DNA of 64,000 nucleotides from Saprospiraceae bacterium (GTDB lineage Bacteria; Bacteroidota; Bacteroidia; Chitinophagales; Saprospiraceae). Numbering within the stretch: position 1 is the stretch's first letter; each line of letters opens with the position of its first letter. Below the pieces are notes generated by a model. It saw only the letters and a list, made by a program, of their open reading frames with translations, was not told the origin of the DNA and did no database searches. Below are positions 47,987-57,720 of the stretch, one piece after another. A program made the position numbers and the translations under genes. Location: positions 2,503 through 66,502 of the forward strand of contig JAHDHW010000008.1 of assembly GCA_020631105.1 (NCBI GenBank). Reading direction: 5' to 3'.

Positions 47987-48616
47987 TTAAGCAAAAGTTT
48001 CTTTTATTTTTTCAATAGATCCCGCTGAAAGGATCAATGTACTGGCCTTAAGTACCTGGTATGTGTTCAAGTCTTGAGCAGAAGTAACATTAGTCTTCTG
48101 TAGATTGCGACTAGACAAGTATACTACCGGATTATGATCCGCAGTCACCAAAAGGGTACTTTTTTCACCTAATGAAAGGTTATTAAGCATGTTTCGGTAT
48201 TCGCTTGTCTTTGGAGCCTCCATATTCAAGTCTTCGATCACAACGATTTGGCCACTAGCAGCTTTACTACTTAAAGCGGATTTACGTGCAAGTCGCTTAA
48301 CTTTTTTATTAAGCTTAAGACTGTAATCGCGATCAGGTCTAGGTCCAAAAACACGTCCACCACCTCTAAATAATGGACTTTTTAAACTACCTGCACGAGC
48401 AGTACCAGTACCTTTCTGACGCTTAATCTTTTTAGTAGAAGCTGTCACCTGCCCTTTTTCTTTAGCAGCATGAGTACCTTGTCTTTGGCTGGCGTTATAT
48501 TGCTTAACCGCTAGATATACAGCGTGTTCATTAGGCTCGATACCAAAGATATCTTCCGGTAAATCTATTTGTTTACCCGTGGCTTTACCCTCGCTATTTA
48601 AAATATCTAATTTCAT
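47987..48616 (-). CDS. rplD: 50S ribosomal protein L4
   Basis: 209 residues. The L4 loop GQVTASTKKIKRQKGTGTARAGSLKSPLFRGGGRVFGPRPDRDYSLKLNKKVKRLARKSALSSKA is clear. In E. coli L4 represses its own operon through a leader upstream of rpsJ; here, hairpins lie upstream of both rpsJ and rplC. Confidence 0.97.
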   Translation of the reverse strand: MKLDILNSEGKATGKQIDLPEDIFGIEPNEHAVYLAVKQYNASQRQGTHAAKEKGQVTASTKKIKRQKGTGTARAGSLKSPLFRGGGRVFGPRPDRDYSLKLNKKVKRLARKSALSSKAASGQIVVIEDLNMEAPKTSEYRNMLNNLSLGEKSTLLVTADHNPVVYLSSRNLQKTNVTSAQDLNTYQVLKASTLILSAGSIEKIKETFA

Positions 48617-48621
48617 ATCTT

Positions 48622-49257
48622 TTACTTTTCTAAGATGATGAATCCACCTTTATGACCAGGGATTGCACCCTTAATAAGGATAAGATTTTTGTCAGGAATA
48701 ACTCTTAATACCCGGAGATTTTTCGTTTTTACACGAGTTCCACCAGTACGGCCAGCCATACGCATACCTTTGAAAACCTTCGCAGGATAGGAAGCTGCAC
48801 CAATAGATCCAGGAGCACGCTGACGGTTATGTTGTCCGTGAGTAGCATCATTAACCCCTCTAAAACCGTGGCGTTTAACTACTCCTTGGAATCCTTTACC
48901 TTTAGAAGTTCCAATTACACTGATGACATCTCCTTCCTCGAACATATCTGCAGAGAAAATATCACCAAGTTTGAAATCTTCATTTAAACCAAGTTCTTCT
49001 GCGAAATCGCGGAACTCAGTTACGTACTTCTTAGGTGTTGTACCTGCTTTCTTGAAGTGGCCTTGTAAAGCTTTAGATGTATTCTTCGCTTTGGCTTCAC
49101 CATAAGCGAGTTGTACAGAAGAATAACCATCAGTGTCTTCTGTCTTAATCTGTGTTACTACACAAGGACCTGCTTCAACAACTGTACAGGCTATGTTATT
49201 ACCAGCTTCATCAAAAATGCTGGTCATACCAATTTTTTTTCCGATTAAACCGTTCAC
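48622..49257 (-). CDS. rplC: 50S ribosomal protein L3 (GTG start)
   Basis: 211 residues. [39 protein letters not shown] and the L3 signature [49 protein letters not shown] are present. The initiation codon is GTG (49255-49257); an in-frame stop lies two codons further upstream, so no ATG is available. It is preceded by the longest gap inside the S10 cluster (163 bases) with a hairpin. Confidence 0.96.
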   Translation of the reverse strand: MNGLIGKKIGMTSIFDEAGNNIACTVVEAGPCVVTQIKTEDTDGYSSVQLAYGEAKAKNTSKALQGHFKKAGTTPKKYVTEFRDFAEELGLNEDFKLGDIFSADMFEEGDVISVIGTSKGKGFQGVVKRHGFRGVNDATHGQHNRQRAPGSIGAASYPAKVFKGMRMAGRTGGTRVKTKNLRVLRVIPDKNLILIKGAIPGHKGGFIILEK

Positions 49258-49420
49258 AATTATTAAATTTTAATTATGAATATCTTATTGATTCTAAAAA
49301 TCTACGCACAGTAATCTACTGAAAACCAGCCGATTACATAATGCACGTTCAAAGAATTTTAGTGAATTTTGGTGAGCTTAAAGCATTCCAAAATTCGATA
49401 CCCAAAGGTTTAAAGAATCT
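49258..49420 (-). promoter_or_regulatory. Leader/gap between rpsJ and rplC with a hairpin
   Basis: 163 bases without a gene between two genes usually closely spaced. GAATTTTGG (49364-49372) and CCAAAATTC (49388-49396) form a perfect 9-bp stem with a 15-base loop. A candidate autoregulatory element for the rplC-rplD-rplW segment. Confidence 0.4.
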
Positions 49421-49729
49421 TTACGTCAATTTTACTTGAATATCTACCCCGCTTGGCAATTCTAATTTTGACAAAGCGTCCACAGTCTTTTGTGTAGGCG
49501 TATAGATTTCAATAAGTCGCTTATGGGTCCGAAGCTGAAACTGCTCGCGAGATTTCTTATTTACGTGTGGAGAACGTAAAACAGTGAAGATTTTTTTCTC
49601 ACTGGGCAGCGGAATCGGACCTGTAACAACAGCGCCGCTGTTGCGTACCGTTTTCACGATCTTTTCCGTTGACTTGTCAACAAGATTGTGATCGTAAGAA
49701 CGTAGTTTGATTCTGATTTTTTGATTCAT
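49421..49729 (-). CDS. rpsJ: 30S ribosomal protein S10
   Basis: 102 residues. [75 protein letters not shown] is S10, also a NusB partner in antitermination. First gene of the S10 cluster, 74 bases after fusA. Confidence 0.98.
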   Translation of the reverse strand: MNQKIRIKLRSYDHNLVDKSTEKIVKTVRNSGAVVTGPIPLPSEKKIFTVLRSPHVNKKSREQFQLRTHKRLIEIYTPTQKTVDALSKLELPSGVDIQVKLT

Positions 49730-49760
49730 TACCCTAATAAATCGTTTAAGTGTTATAAAA

Positions 49761-49797
49761 GAGTTAGGGCGCGATGCGTATGATCAACGCCCTACTC
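49761..49797 (-). promoter_or_regulatory. Hairpin between fusA and rpsJ
   Basis: TAGGGCG / CGCCCTA (49765-49771 and 49788-49794), extendable outward with GAG / CTC. On the minus strand it is followed by ACTCTTTTATAAC, so it may act as an attenuator separating the str and S10 segments. Confidence 0.5.
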
Positions 49798-49803
49798 CAA
49801 TTT

Positions 49804-51939
49804 TTATGCTTTTACTGTACCTTTGGCCTTCTCAATTACATCCTCTGCAATACTTTTAGGTGCTGCAGCATAATGAGAGAATTCCATAGTCGAAGATGCT
49901 CGGCCAGAAGTATTAGTACGTAAGGCCGTTACATATCCGAACATTTCAGATAATGGCACGTCAGCTTGAATTGCAACTGCACCGCCTGAACGTGTGTCTT
50001 GACCTTTTGGTAATCCTCGACGACGGTTAAGGTCACCGATTACACCACCAACATACTCTTCCGGAGTCACTACTTCAAGTTTCATAATTGGCTCTAATAA
50101 AACTGGTTTAGCTTTAGCAGCTGCCGCTTTGAAACCTTCTTTTGCACAAAGTTCGAATGCGATCGGTTTAGAATCCACTGCGTGCATTCCTCCATCGTAA
50201 ACACGAACTTTCATACTATCGATATTGTATCCAGCAAGGATACCATTATCCATCATTGCAAGGAAACCATCTTTGATTGGCTTTTGGTAGTTTTTATCAA
50301 TCGCACCACCAACAATAGCCCAAACAAATTGAAGTCTTTCTTTTCCGTTTTTGAAATCTTCGCTTTCTAAGAATTCTTCATCAGCAGGGCCGAGTTCGAA
50401 TTGCATATCAGCAAAGAGACCAGAACCACCTGATTGCTTTTTCAAACGCTCACGGTGATCAACAGAAAGCGTCAGTGCTTCTTTATAGTTAACCTGTGGT
50501 TGACCTTGATTACATTCAACTTTAAACTCACGTCTTAGTCGATCAATAATAATTTCCAGGTGCAACTCTCCCATACCGCTAATTACGGTTTGGTTTGTAT
50601 CTTCGTCATATCTAACTCGGAATGTAGGATCTTCTTCAGCAAGTTTTGCTAAAGCCATACCTAATTTATCCAGGTCTTTCTGTGTTTTAGGCTCTACTGC
50701 GATTCCGATTACAGGATCAGGGAAAGTCATGCTTTCTAATACAATCGGCTTATCAACAGCACATAATGTATCACCTGTACGGATATCCTTAAAACCAACA
50801 CCTGCAGCAATATCACCTGCCTCTACACGAGTAATTGGATTTTGTTTGTTTGCGTGCATCTGATAGATTCTAGAGATACGCTCTTTGTTCCCTGAACGAG
50901 TGTTCATAACATAAGAACCTGCATCTAGTCCACCCGAGTATACACGGAAGAAACATAAACGTCCGACATAAGGGTCAGTAGCAATTTTGAATGCTAAAGC
51001 TGCAAACGGCTCATCTGTACTTGGCTTTCTAGTTTCTACCTCGTCCGTCTTAGGATTAGTTCCTTCAATCGCATCAACATCAACAGGAGAAGGAAGGAAA
51101 GCACAAACAGCATCTAATAATGCTTGTACACCTTTATTTTTGAATGCAGAACCACACATCATTGGTACGATAGACATATCTAATACCGCTGCACGGATAG
51201 CTGCTCGCATTTCTTCAATCGTAATTGAATCAGGGTCTTCAAAGAATTTCTCCAATAAAGCCTCGTCATATTCAGCGACCGCTTCAACCAATTTTTCTCG
51301 GTATTCTGCAACTAAGTCTACTAAATCTTCTGGAACCGGTACTTCCTCATAAGTCATACCTTGAGTAGCATCATCCCAGATCATTGCTTTACCCGTTAAT
51401 AGGTCAACAACTCCTTCGAATGTTTCTTCAGCACCGATTGGAATTTGAAGAGGAATCGCGTTAGCGCCTAATTTCTCTTGTACGTCTTTAACAACATTCA
51501 AGAAATCAGCACCTGAACGGTCCATCTTGTTTACGAATCCAATACGTGGAACTTTGTAACGATCTGCCTGACGCCAAACAGTCTCAGACTGAGGCTCAAC
51601 ACCAGATACAGCACAAAATAGTGCTACAGTACCATCTAATACACGTAAGGAACGCTCCACTTCAACCGTAAAGTCAACGTGACCAGGAGTGTCAATAATA
51701 TTAACCGAAAACTCTTGATCTAACCACTTCCAACTAGTTTTAGTAGCAGCAGAGGTAATAGTAATACCACGCTCTTGCTCCTGCTCCATCCAGTCCATAG
51801 TAGCGGCACCATCGTGAACTTCACCGATTTTGTGGCTCAATCCAGTATAGTATAGTATACGCTCAGTCGTTGTCGTTTTACCGGCGTCAATATGGGCAGC
51901 AATACCTATATTTCTTGTGAACTTGAGATCTTTTGCCAT
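49804..51939 (-). CDS. fusA: Elongation factor G
   Basis: 711-residue translocation GTPase. G motifs: [19 protein letters not shown] (G1), [10 protein letters not shown] (G2), DTPGHVDFT (G3) and [11 protein letters not shown] (G4). Domains II-V follow, ending in [26 protein letters not shown]. It is in the classical rpsL-rpsG-fusA cluster, so it is the housekeeping EF-G. Confidence 0.98.
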   Translation of the reverse strand: MAKDLKFTRNIGIAAHIDAGKTTTTERILYYTGLSHKIGEVHDGAATMDWMEQEQERGITITSAATKTSWKWLDQEFSVNIIDTPGHVDFTVEVERSLRVLDGTVALFCAVSGVEPQSETVWRQADRYKVPRIGFVNKMDRSGADFLNVVKDVQEKLGANAIPLQIPIGAEETFEGVVDLLTGKAMIWDDATQGMTYEEVPVPEDLVDLVAEYREKLVEAVAEYDEALLEKFFEDPDSITIEEMRAAIRAAVLDMSIVPMMCGSAFKNKGVQALLDAVCAFLPSPVDVDAIEGTNPKTDEVETRKPSTDEPFAALAFKIATDPYVGRLCFFRVYSGGLDAGSYVMNTRSGNKERISRIYQMHANKQNPITRVEAGDIAAGVGFKDIRTGDTLCAVDKPIVLESMTFPDPVIGIAVEPKTQKDLDKLGMALAKLAEEDPTFRVRYDEDTNQTVISGMGELHLEIIIDRLRREFKVECNQGQPQVNYKEALTLSVDHRERLKKQSGGSGLFADMQFELGPADEEFLESEDFKNGKERLQFVWAIVGGAIDKNYQKPIKDGFLAMMDNGILAGYNIDSMKVRVYDGGMHAVDSKPIAFELCAKEGFKAAAAKAKPVLLEPIMKLEVVTPEEYVGGVIGDLNRRRGLPKGQDTRSGGAVAIQADVPLSEMFGYVTALRTNTSGRASSTMEFSHYAAAPKSIAEDVIEKAKGTVKA

Positions 51940-51984
51940 GATAAATTCCTTCTTAAAAAGCTATTATAATTTGTTGTTAAATGA

Positions 51985-52452
51985 TTACACTCTAAAGTGT
52001 GCGAAAGCTCGGTTAGATTCCGCCATTTTGTGCGTATCTTCTTTTCTCTTAACCGCTGCACCCTCTCCTTTAGAAGCTGCGATTAACTCAGCAGCCATTT
52101 TTTCTGCGATACCTTTACCACTACGTGCTCTAGCAAATCGAATCAACCATTTCATCCCAATCGAAATTTTACGCTTAGCACGAATTTCTGTTGGAATCTG
52201 AAAAGTAGCTCCACCAACACGCTTACTTCTTACTTCTACCTGAGGCATAGCATTATTCAATGCTTTTTTCCAGATTGCGTGCTCATCTTCATTCGTACGC
52301 TCTTTAACTATATCCATAGCATCATAGAACGCTTTGAATGCAGTTGATTTCTTGCCCTCTAACATCAGCATGTTTACAAACTGAGTAATCATTGGATCCT
52401 TGTATCGTGGATCCGGAGCAATTATTCTTAATTTTGGTTTTCTTTTACGCAT
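51985..52452 (-). CDS. rpsG: 30S ribosomal protein S7
   Basis: 155 residues. [38 protein letters not shown] and [37 protein letters not shown] are S7, which organises the 30S head and contacts E-site tRNA. Confidence 0.98.
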   Translation of the reverse strand: MRKRKPKLRIIAPDPRYKDPMITQFVNMLMLEGKKSTAFKAFYDAMDIVKERTNEDEHAIWKKALNNAMPQVEVRSKRVGGATFQIPTEIRAKRKISIGMKWLIRFARARSGKGIAEKMAAELIAASKGEGAAVKRKEDTHKMAESNRAFAHFRV

Positions 52453-52512
52453 TTCTTAGAAAATTTATACGCCTTAATATATTACATGACTAACGTCAAA
52501 TAATGAATCTTT

Positions 52513-52884
52513 TTATTTAGGTCGCTTCGTTCCGTATTTTGAACGACTTTGAAGTCGATCAGTTACACCTGCTGTATCTAAAGCTCCTCGAACAATCGTG
52601 TAACGCACACCAGGCAAATCTTTTACACGTCCTCCTCGAATCAATACAATTGAGTGCTCTTGCAAATTATGTCCTTCACCAGGAATATACGCAATCACCT
52701 CAACTCCGTTTGTCAATCGAACTTTCGCTACTTTACGAAGTGCCGAGTTAGGCTTCTTAGGCGTCGTTGTGTAAACACGCGTACAAACTCCACGTTTCTG
52801 AGGGCAAGCATCCAAAGCACGAGATTTGCTCGCTTCGACAATCTTTTTCCTGCCTTTTCTTACAAGCTGATTGATTGTAGGCAT
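52513..52884 (-). CDS. rpsL: 30S ribosomal protein S12
   Basis: 123 residues. [14 protein letters not shown], the decoding-centre loop [21 protein letters not shown] with the conserved lysine, and [17 protein letters not shown] are present. The loop is wild-type in form; I see no known streptomycin-resistance substitution at the first lysine of KKPNSA. First gene of the block, with a near-perfect promoter. Confidence 0.98.
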   Translation of the reverse strand: MPTINQLVRKGRKKIVEASKSRALDACPQKRGVCTRVYTTTPKKPNSALRKVAKVRLTNGVEVIAYIPGEGHNLQEHSIVLIRGGRVKDLPGVRYTIVRGALDTAGVTDRLQSRSKYGTKRPK

Positions 52885-52989
52885 ATGTTAAAACTTTACT
52901 TAAATTTAAATTCTTCGATAATCTAGCTTAAGACCTTGATTTTATTGACTTTATAGAGTCAAAAAAGAACCTCGCCTCTTAAGCGGTTG

Positions 52990-53020
52990 CAAAGATACGA
53001 CTATTTTCCTCTTATACAAA
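52990..53020 (-). promoter_or_regulatory. rpsL promoter (TTTG-N19-TATCTTTG)
   Basis: Minus-strand -33 TTTG (53017-53020) and -7 TATCTTTG (52990-52997) with exactly 19 bases between them, the consensus Bacteroidota arrangement. Predicted leader about 100 bases before rpsL. Confidence 0.8.
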
Positions 53021-53123
53021 GCCCTCGGCGAAATATTTATCCATTTTTTCGAAGATTTTTCAAGCTTCAGCAAACATAATTTCATATAAAGTTTAAAAAC
53101 TTGTTTTTTTACATCAAAAACAC

Positions 53124-53573
53124 ATGAAAATCACTATTAGAGCTGCAAATATCGATGACATGCCGCAGGTGCACGAGTTAGTAAAAGAACTTGCCATTTA
53201 TGAAAAGGCAGGGCATGAAGTCACTACAACAGCTGCAGATTACGTAAACGACTTCACAGAAGGCCTTTTTGAGGTTTTGCTGGCCACCACAGAAGGAGAA
53301 ATTGTTGGAATAATGCTTTACTATACTACCTATTCTACTTGGAAAGGAAAAATGATCTATTTGGAGGACTTTGTGGTCAAAAAATCATACCGAGAACTTG
53401 GAGTAGGACAACAATTATACGATCACTTTATAGATATTGTCAAAGGAAAAGGAGCAAAACTGGCTAAATGGCAAGTATTGGACTGGAATAAACCTGCAAT
53501 CAACTTTTATAAGAAAAACAATGCGCATATTGAGCAAAACTGGTGGAATGTCAAAGTATTTATTCAACAATAA
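53124..53573 (+). CDS. GNAT family N-acetyltransferase
   Basis: 149-residue single GNAT domain. The start MKITIRAANIDDMPQVHELVKELAIYEK, the strand IYLEDFVVKKSYRELGVGQQLYDHFIDIVK (acetyl-CoA pyrophosphate loop, here RELGVGQQL) and WQVLDWNKPAINFYKKNNAH resemble diamine acetyltransferases (SpeG/SSAT-like). The substrate is not proven. It is transcribed away from rpsL. Confidence 0.88.
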   Translation: MKITIRAANIDDMPQVHELVKELAIYEKAGHEVTTTAADYVNDFTEGLFEVLLATTEGEIVGIMLYYTTYSTWKGKMIYLEDFVVKKSYRELGVGQQLYDHFIDIVKGKGAKLAKWQVLDWNKPAINFYKKNNAHIEQNWWNVKVFIQQ

Positions 53574-53666
53574 ATTGATTTTCAATCATTTAAGCCCCAA
53601 AAGAACCTTTTTATACATTTTTCGTTTCATATTAAGCAAACTATAATATTTCTTGAATAGTTTGCT

Positions 53667-53796
53667 TAAATTTGTATAAGGATACAGAAGTTATTAATTT
53701 TGATAAAATAATTTAGAATATAATACTAGTAATAGTATCAAAAATATAGTGTTTCATAGTGTGAGGGGTAACCGCTGCGGTGGTTGCTCCTTTTTT
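53667..53796 (+). ncRNA. Possible small RNA between -7 box and terminator
   Basis: A plus-strand -7 box TAAATTTG (53667-53674) is followed about 115 bases later by a terminator (53765-53796). There is no ORF between them. A small stem ATACTA-GTAA-TAGTAT lies in the middle. The transcript would be about 110-115 nt. No clear -33 TTG at consensus spacing, so this is a hypothesis; the terminator could instead serve the GNAT gene 190 bases upstream. Confidence 0.35.
53765..53796 (+). terminator. Plus-strand intrinsic terminator
   Basis: 9-bp stem GGGGTAACC / GGTTGCTCC (two G-T pairs) followed by TTTTTT. Confidence 0.8.
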
Positions 53797-53834
53797 ATTT
53801 ACTTGACTATAAGACACAGACCTAATAACCAGTA

Positions 53835-54812
53835 TTATACTTCACGTCCTAATAACTGGTTAGCTATCACTACCAAAGGTGTTTTCTTGGATTCAGGTGT
53901 ATCAATTGCGGCGAGCGCCTGAAAAGCTTCTTCCTGAAAACGATTTTTCACTTTTTCAGCTTCTTTCCGAATATCAAGGTTTTCAAAAATTGATTTTACA
54001 GCAGCTACCTTAGCTATTTCATTAGTCGTCGGAGTATTCATTAATATGGTCAATTGAGCCTTTATTGAAGGATCCGCTAGTTCGAGTGCTTTCAATACGA
54101 GGTATGTCTTTTTGTTTTGTATGATATCCCCTCCTACCTTTTTACCAAACTTCTCTGGATCTCCAAACGTATCTAGTATATCATCTTGTAATTGAAAAGC
54201 AACACCAGTCTTCCAGGCAAACTGATAAATCAAATCCGCATCCTTTTTGCAAGCCCCCCCTATGATTGCTCCAATTTTCATCCCTCCAGCTAACAAAGCT
54301 GCAGTTTTATAGCTAATCATTTTAATATATTCATCAATGGTCACATCCTGCCTTCTTTCAAAATTGACATCCAATTGCTGTCCTTCGCATACCTTTATAG
54401 CTGTATCATTAAATAATTCTAAAATCTCCGCCAGCTTTTTTGCATCATTAATCTGCGAAAGATACTTATAGGCATAAATCAACATTACATCTCCAGAAAG
54501 TATCCCTGTATTCGTATCATATTTAGTATGGACCGTAGATTTACCTCTCCTCAATGGAGCTTCATCCATGATATCATCATGCACCAGGCTAAAATTGTGA
54601 AAGATCTCAATTGCATATGCAGCAGGCAGGGCTTCTGCCAACTTATCTCCAAATAGCTCATAAGCCATTAATAACATTACCGGCCTCATTCGCTTACCAC
54701 CAAGCTCCATAATATAATTAACCGGTTCGTAGAGCTCTAAGGGTTGGCTCTTGAACCTTTGATCTTTTAAATAATTCAAAAAGAGCTTAGTCAGCACCTC
54801 AACATTATTCAT
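53835..54812 (-). CDS. Polyprenyl (isoprenyl) diphosphate synthase
   Basis: 325-residue trans-prenyltransferase that chain-elongates isoprenyl diphosphates. The first aspartate-rich motif is HDDIMD (D79-D83, no insertion) with GKSTVH downstream. The second is FQLQDDILDTFGDPEKFGKKVGGDI. GGKRMRP provides the IPP-binding residues. An aromatic residue (F74) five positions before the first motif hints at a medium chain such as GGPP, but product length cannot be fixed from this. Likely feeds quinone, carotenoid or undecaprenyl routes. Confidence 0.9.
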   Translation of the reverse strand: MNNVEVLTKLFLNYLKDQRFKSQPLELYEPVNYIMELGGKRMRPVMLLMAYELFGDKLAEALPAAYAIEIFHNFSLVHDDIMDEAPLRRGKSTVHTKYDTNTGILSGDVMLIYAYKYLSQINDAKKLAEILELFNDTAIKVCEGQQLDVNFERRQDVTIDEYIKMISYKTAALLAGGMKIGAIIGGACKKDADLIYQFAWKTGVAFQLQDDILDTFGDPEKFGKKVGGDIIQNKKTYLVLKALELADPSIKAQLTILMNTPTTNEIAKVAAVKSIFENLDIRKEAEKVKNRFQEEAFQALAAIDTPESKKTPLVVIANQLLGREV

Positions 54813-55213
54813 TTAATTTAAGTATGTTGTTAATCAATATGAGCGACAAGATAGACTTAAGTAGATAAAGATTATATCGTGTATCGCTATTAATTCCTTG
54901 ATAGTTTAAATAATCCGCTCATAACAAGGACCTATATCAAGGTGAAAAATTGTAACAAAAAAGCCTTAAAATAGTTAATCTAGGGAAATACATAGTATTT
55001 TCACATATTGAATCATGTCACATTTTTTAAAATAAACAACAATTCAGAGCAGGGAGAAGACTTAAATAGAACTTGATTTACACTCTCTCATTAAAACGGA
55101 GAAATAAAGACAATCAACCTGATATTTTAATTTACCAAAGCATTTTTAACGAAACCAATATAGTGCAACCTTTAGCTAAACATACTCGTTAAAAAGAAAA
55201 TTAGGAACCAATA
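54813..55213. other. Divergent intergenic region, prenyl synthase to response regulator
   Basis: 401 AT-rich bases. I see no ORF, no strong hairpin and no clean TAnnTTTG box for the response regulator gene. Confidence 0.4.
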
Positions 55214-55660
55214 ATGATGCAAAAAAATAGACCTGTGAATATATTATTAATCGAGGATAATCCTGGAGATGTCCGACTCACACAAGAGGCCTTCAAAGAA
55301 GGAAATATGTCCATCAACTTAGATGTAACTATGGATGGTGTAGAAGCTATCAAATACTTAAAAAAAGAGAGCCCTTTTGAGCAAGTTACAACTCCAGACT
55401 TAATCTTACTCGATCTAAATTTGCCTAAGCGTGATGGACGTGAAGTGCTACAGGAAATTAAAACTGACGATCTGTTAAAGAGAATACCTGTAGTCGTTCT
55501 AACAACTTCAAATGCGGAACAAGACATTTTGAAGAGTTATAATCTTCATGTAAATTGCTACATAAACAAACCTGTAGACTTCGATAAATTCTTTGATATA
55601 ATTCAAAAAATTGAAGACTTCTGGTTGAGCACAGCTATTTTACCTACAATGGTAAAATAA
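55214..55660 (+). CDS. Single-domain (Rcp1-like) response regulator
   Basis: 148-residue CheY-like receiver with no output domain. NILLIEDNPGDVRLTQEAFKEG has the acidic pair, LILLDLNLPKRDGREVL the phospho-accepting aspartate, VVVLTTSNAEQDI the switch threonine and CYINKPVDFDKF the conserved lysine. The EDNPGDVRL variant is typical of Rcp1-type regulators that pair with phytochrome-like or PAS kinases. It lies 116 bases upstream of a hybrid sensor protein on the same strand, suggesting they work together. Confidence 0.92.
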   Translation: MMQKNRPVNILLIEDNPGDVRLTQEAFKEGNMSINLDVTMDGVEAIKYLKKESPFEQVTTPDLILLDLNLPKRDGREVLQEIKTDDLLKRIPVVVLTTSNAEQDILKSYNLHVNCYINKPVDFDKFFDIIQKIEDFWLSTAILPTMVK

Positions 55661-55776
55661 TAGTTATTGCAGATTTTCTTCCTATTATTCCGATATCTGC
55701 ATCCCCAAAAAGCTATTTTCCGAGTATTCAGACATGCATATTCGGACAAACACCGGTGAATGAGCGCGCTTAAATT

Positions 55777-57720
55777 ATGAATACCAATTCAAAAACAAAC
55801 ATCCTTGTCATAGAGGACAATCCAGGAGACTTTAACCTAGTAAAGATTCTATTAAAAGATGCCTCTATCAAACATGAACTCTTTCATGCCGACACCTACT
55901 TTGATGGTAATGAGGTTATCAAAAACAATGAGATTGACCTTGTTTTATTAGACTTATCTCTTCCTGATAGCTCTGGATTTAAGACGCTTTCCAATTTTAG
56001 AGAAAAATTTCCATTAGTTCCTGTAATTGTACTTACAGGTGTTAATAATGAGATTGTTGGCAACCAAGCGATTAAAGCAGGTGCTTCAGACTACCTTGTA
56101 AAAGGCCAATTCGACGGTAAAATTCTCGGACGATCTATCCGTTACTCACTTCATAGATTTAAAACACAGCTACAACTGGAAGCTACTGCTCAGCATCTTG
56201 CACTAAGTGAGAAAAGATACGTAGAAGCACAGGAAATGGCTCATTTCGGAAACTGGGAAATGGACATTGTTTCAAATGCAATGAAATGGACCGACGAAGT
56301 CTATCGAATCTTTGGTTATCGTCCAGGTAGCATTAATCCTACTTTCTCAGACTACCTCAATTACGTTCACACCGAAGATCGAAAAATGGCGGAAGCCTTC
56401 TTCGAAGACTCTACCAAAGATGGTAAGCTGAATACTCTAGAACATAGAATTTTAATCGATGGTAGGACAATAAAGCATGTAGCTATTCAAGCAAAGGTGC
56501 ATTTCGAACCCATTACTAACAAGATCATTCTAGTTGGTGTAATTCAGGATATCACACAACGTAAGCTTTCAGAACAGCTTATCCTAGAGAAAAATATCAA
56601 CAAGGGGACTTCCAAGCTAAAAGAGGAAGCCCTTGCCGATATGAGTTTTCATATCAGAACACCTTTATCTTCTATTGTAAACCTCTTATACATTCTCGAA
56701 AACAGTACAATCAATAATCAACAAAGAGAATATATTGAAGGGCTAAAAACATCTGTTGATGATTTATCAATCATGACTAATAACCTACTCAACTTTAGTT
56801 TATTAGTTTCTGAAAAATTAAATATCAACGAAGAAGAAATCAATCTTAAAGAGTTTTTAACTAGTGTAGCAAAGGTTACTCAAATAAAAACAGATAATAT
56901 TGGATCTTCTTTTAGCCTAGAAGGACTTGATAACCTTCCTGAAAAAGTACGGTCTGATTCTAATAAAATTACTCAAATCTTATATAACCTTATAGATAAT
57001 ATTCTACGAGCAACTCCACTTAATAGCCTAAGTATGAATTGCGAGTTGATCCCCGGAAATGACGAAGACGCAAAGTTAAAGTTCAGTATAAATGCGTTGG
57101 GGCAAAGCTTATCCGAAGAAGAACAGAAGAGCCTGCTAGAAGCTGATAAACTACTTGAAGTCTACAATGGTGAGTCCACTTCTGAATCAAGTCCTCTTTT
57201 AGGAATGGGAATTGCTTCCAAACTCATCAAAATGCTTGGAGGGACATATCATATCTCTTCGACTTCTGACCATACTATTCATGAAGTAAACCTTCCGGTC
57301 AAAACACTTAAGCAATTAAGATTTAACGAGCAGCAAAAACCAGAAGTTCCTCTCAAAATCTTATTGGTGGAAGATCATTTCTTAAACCAAATTGCGACCA
57401 AAAAAGTATTAACGACTTGGTCTAATCTCGTCAGTGTTGATATCGCAGAAAACGGTCTAATCGGTGTTGAAAAATTCCGGGAACATGGCTATGATCTAGT
57501 ACTCATGGACATACAGATGCCTGTGATGGGCGGAATTGAAGCAACTCAAAAGATCAGGGAACAAAGCAACACCCCAATCATAGCATTAACCGCTAATAGC
57601 TCGAAACAAGAATCAGAACGTTGCTTCGAGGCAGGTATGAATGATTACATCGCAAAACCTTTCAAACCACAAGATCTTTATATGAAGATAATGTCTCAAC
57701 TCGTTCCAATTAACTCTTAA
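55777..57720 (+). CDS. Receiver-PAS-(degenerate kinase)-receiver hybrid protein
   Basis: 647-residue cytoplasmic protein with no membrane helix. Receiver 1 (about 8-125) has D59 in LVLLDLSLPD, the threonine in VIVLTG and the lysine in DYLVKG. A PAS domain follows (about 155-265). The kinase dimerisation helix reads LADMSFHIRTPLSSI: the phospho-acceptor histidine of the usual SHEIRTP is F291, with H292 one place later. The ATPase domain keeps the N-box asparagine (NLIDN), but the G1 aspartate is replaced (SINALGQS, A440). Receiver 2 (about 525-645) is intact with D578 (LVLMDIQMPVMGG). It looks like a pseudo-kinase relay or scaffold. Confidence 0.85.
   Translation: MNTNSKTNILVIEDNPGDFNLVKILLKDASIKHELFHADTYFDGNEVIKNNEIDLVLLDLSLPDSSGFKTLSNFREKFPLVPVIVLTGVNNEIVGNQAIKAGASDYLVKGQFDGKILGRSIRYSLHRFKTQLQLEATAQHLALSEKRYVEAQEMAHFGNWEMDIVSNAMKWTDEVYRIFGYRPGSINPTFSDYLNYVHTEDRKMAEAFFEDSTKDGKLNTLEHRILIDGRTIKHVAIQAKVHFEPITNKIILVGVIQDITQRKLSEQLILEKNINKGTSKLKEEALADMSFHIRTPLSSIVNLLYILENSTINNQQREYIEGLKTSVDDLSIMTNNLLNFSLLVSEKLNINEEEINLKEFLTSVAKVTQIKTDNIGSSFSLEGLDNLPEKVRSDSNKITQILYNLIDNILRATPLNSLSMNCELIPGNDEDAKLKFSINALGQSLSEEEQKSLLEADKLLEVYNGESTSESSPLLGMGIASKLIKMLGGTYHISSTSDHTIHEVNLPVKTLKQLRFNEQQKPEVPLKILLVEDHFLNQIATKKVLTTWSNLVSVDIAENGLIGVEKFREHGYDLVLMDIQMPVMGGIEATQKIREQSNTPIIALTANSSKQESERCFEAGMNDYIAKPFKPQDLYMKIMSQLVPINS

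Noticed and set aside
50987-51352. 121-codon serine/alanine-rich plus-strand ORF over fusA
   Set aside because: Antisense to the EF-G coding sequence; composition is a codon-bias artefact.
53437-53646. 69-codon plus-strand ORF overlapping the GNAT gene end
   Set aside because: Alternative frame of the GNAT gene extended into AT-rich DNA; no independent start context.
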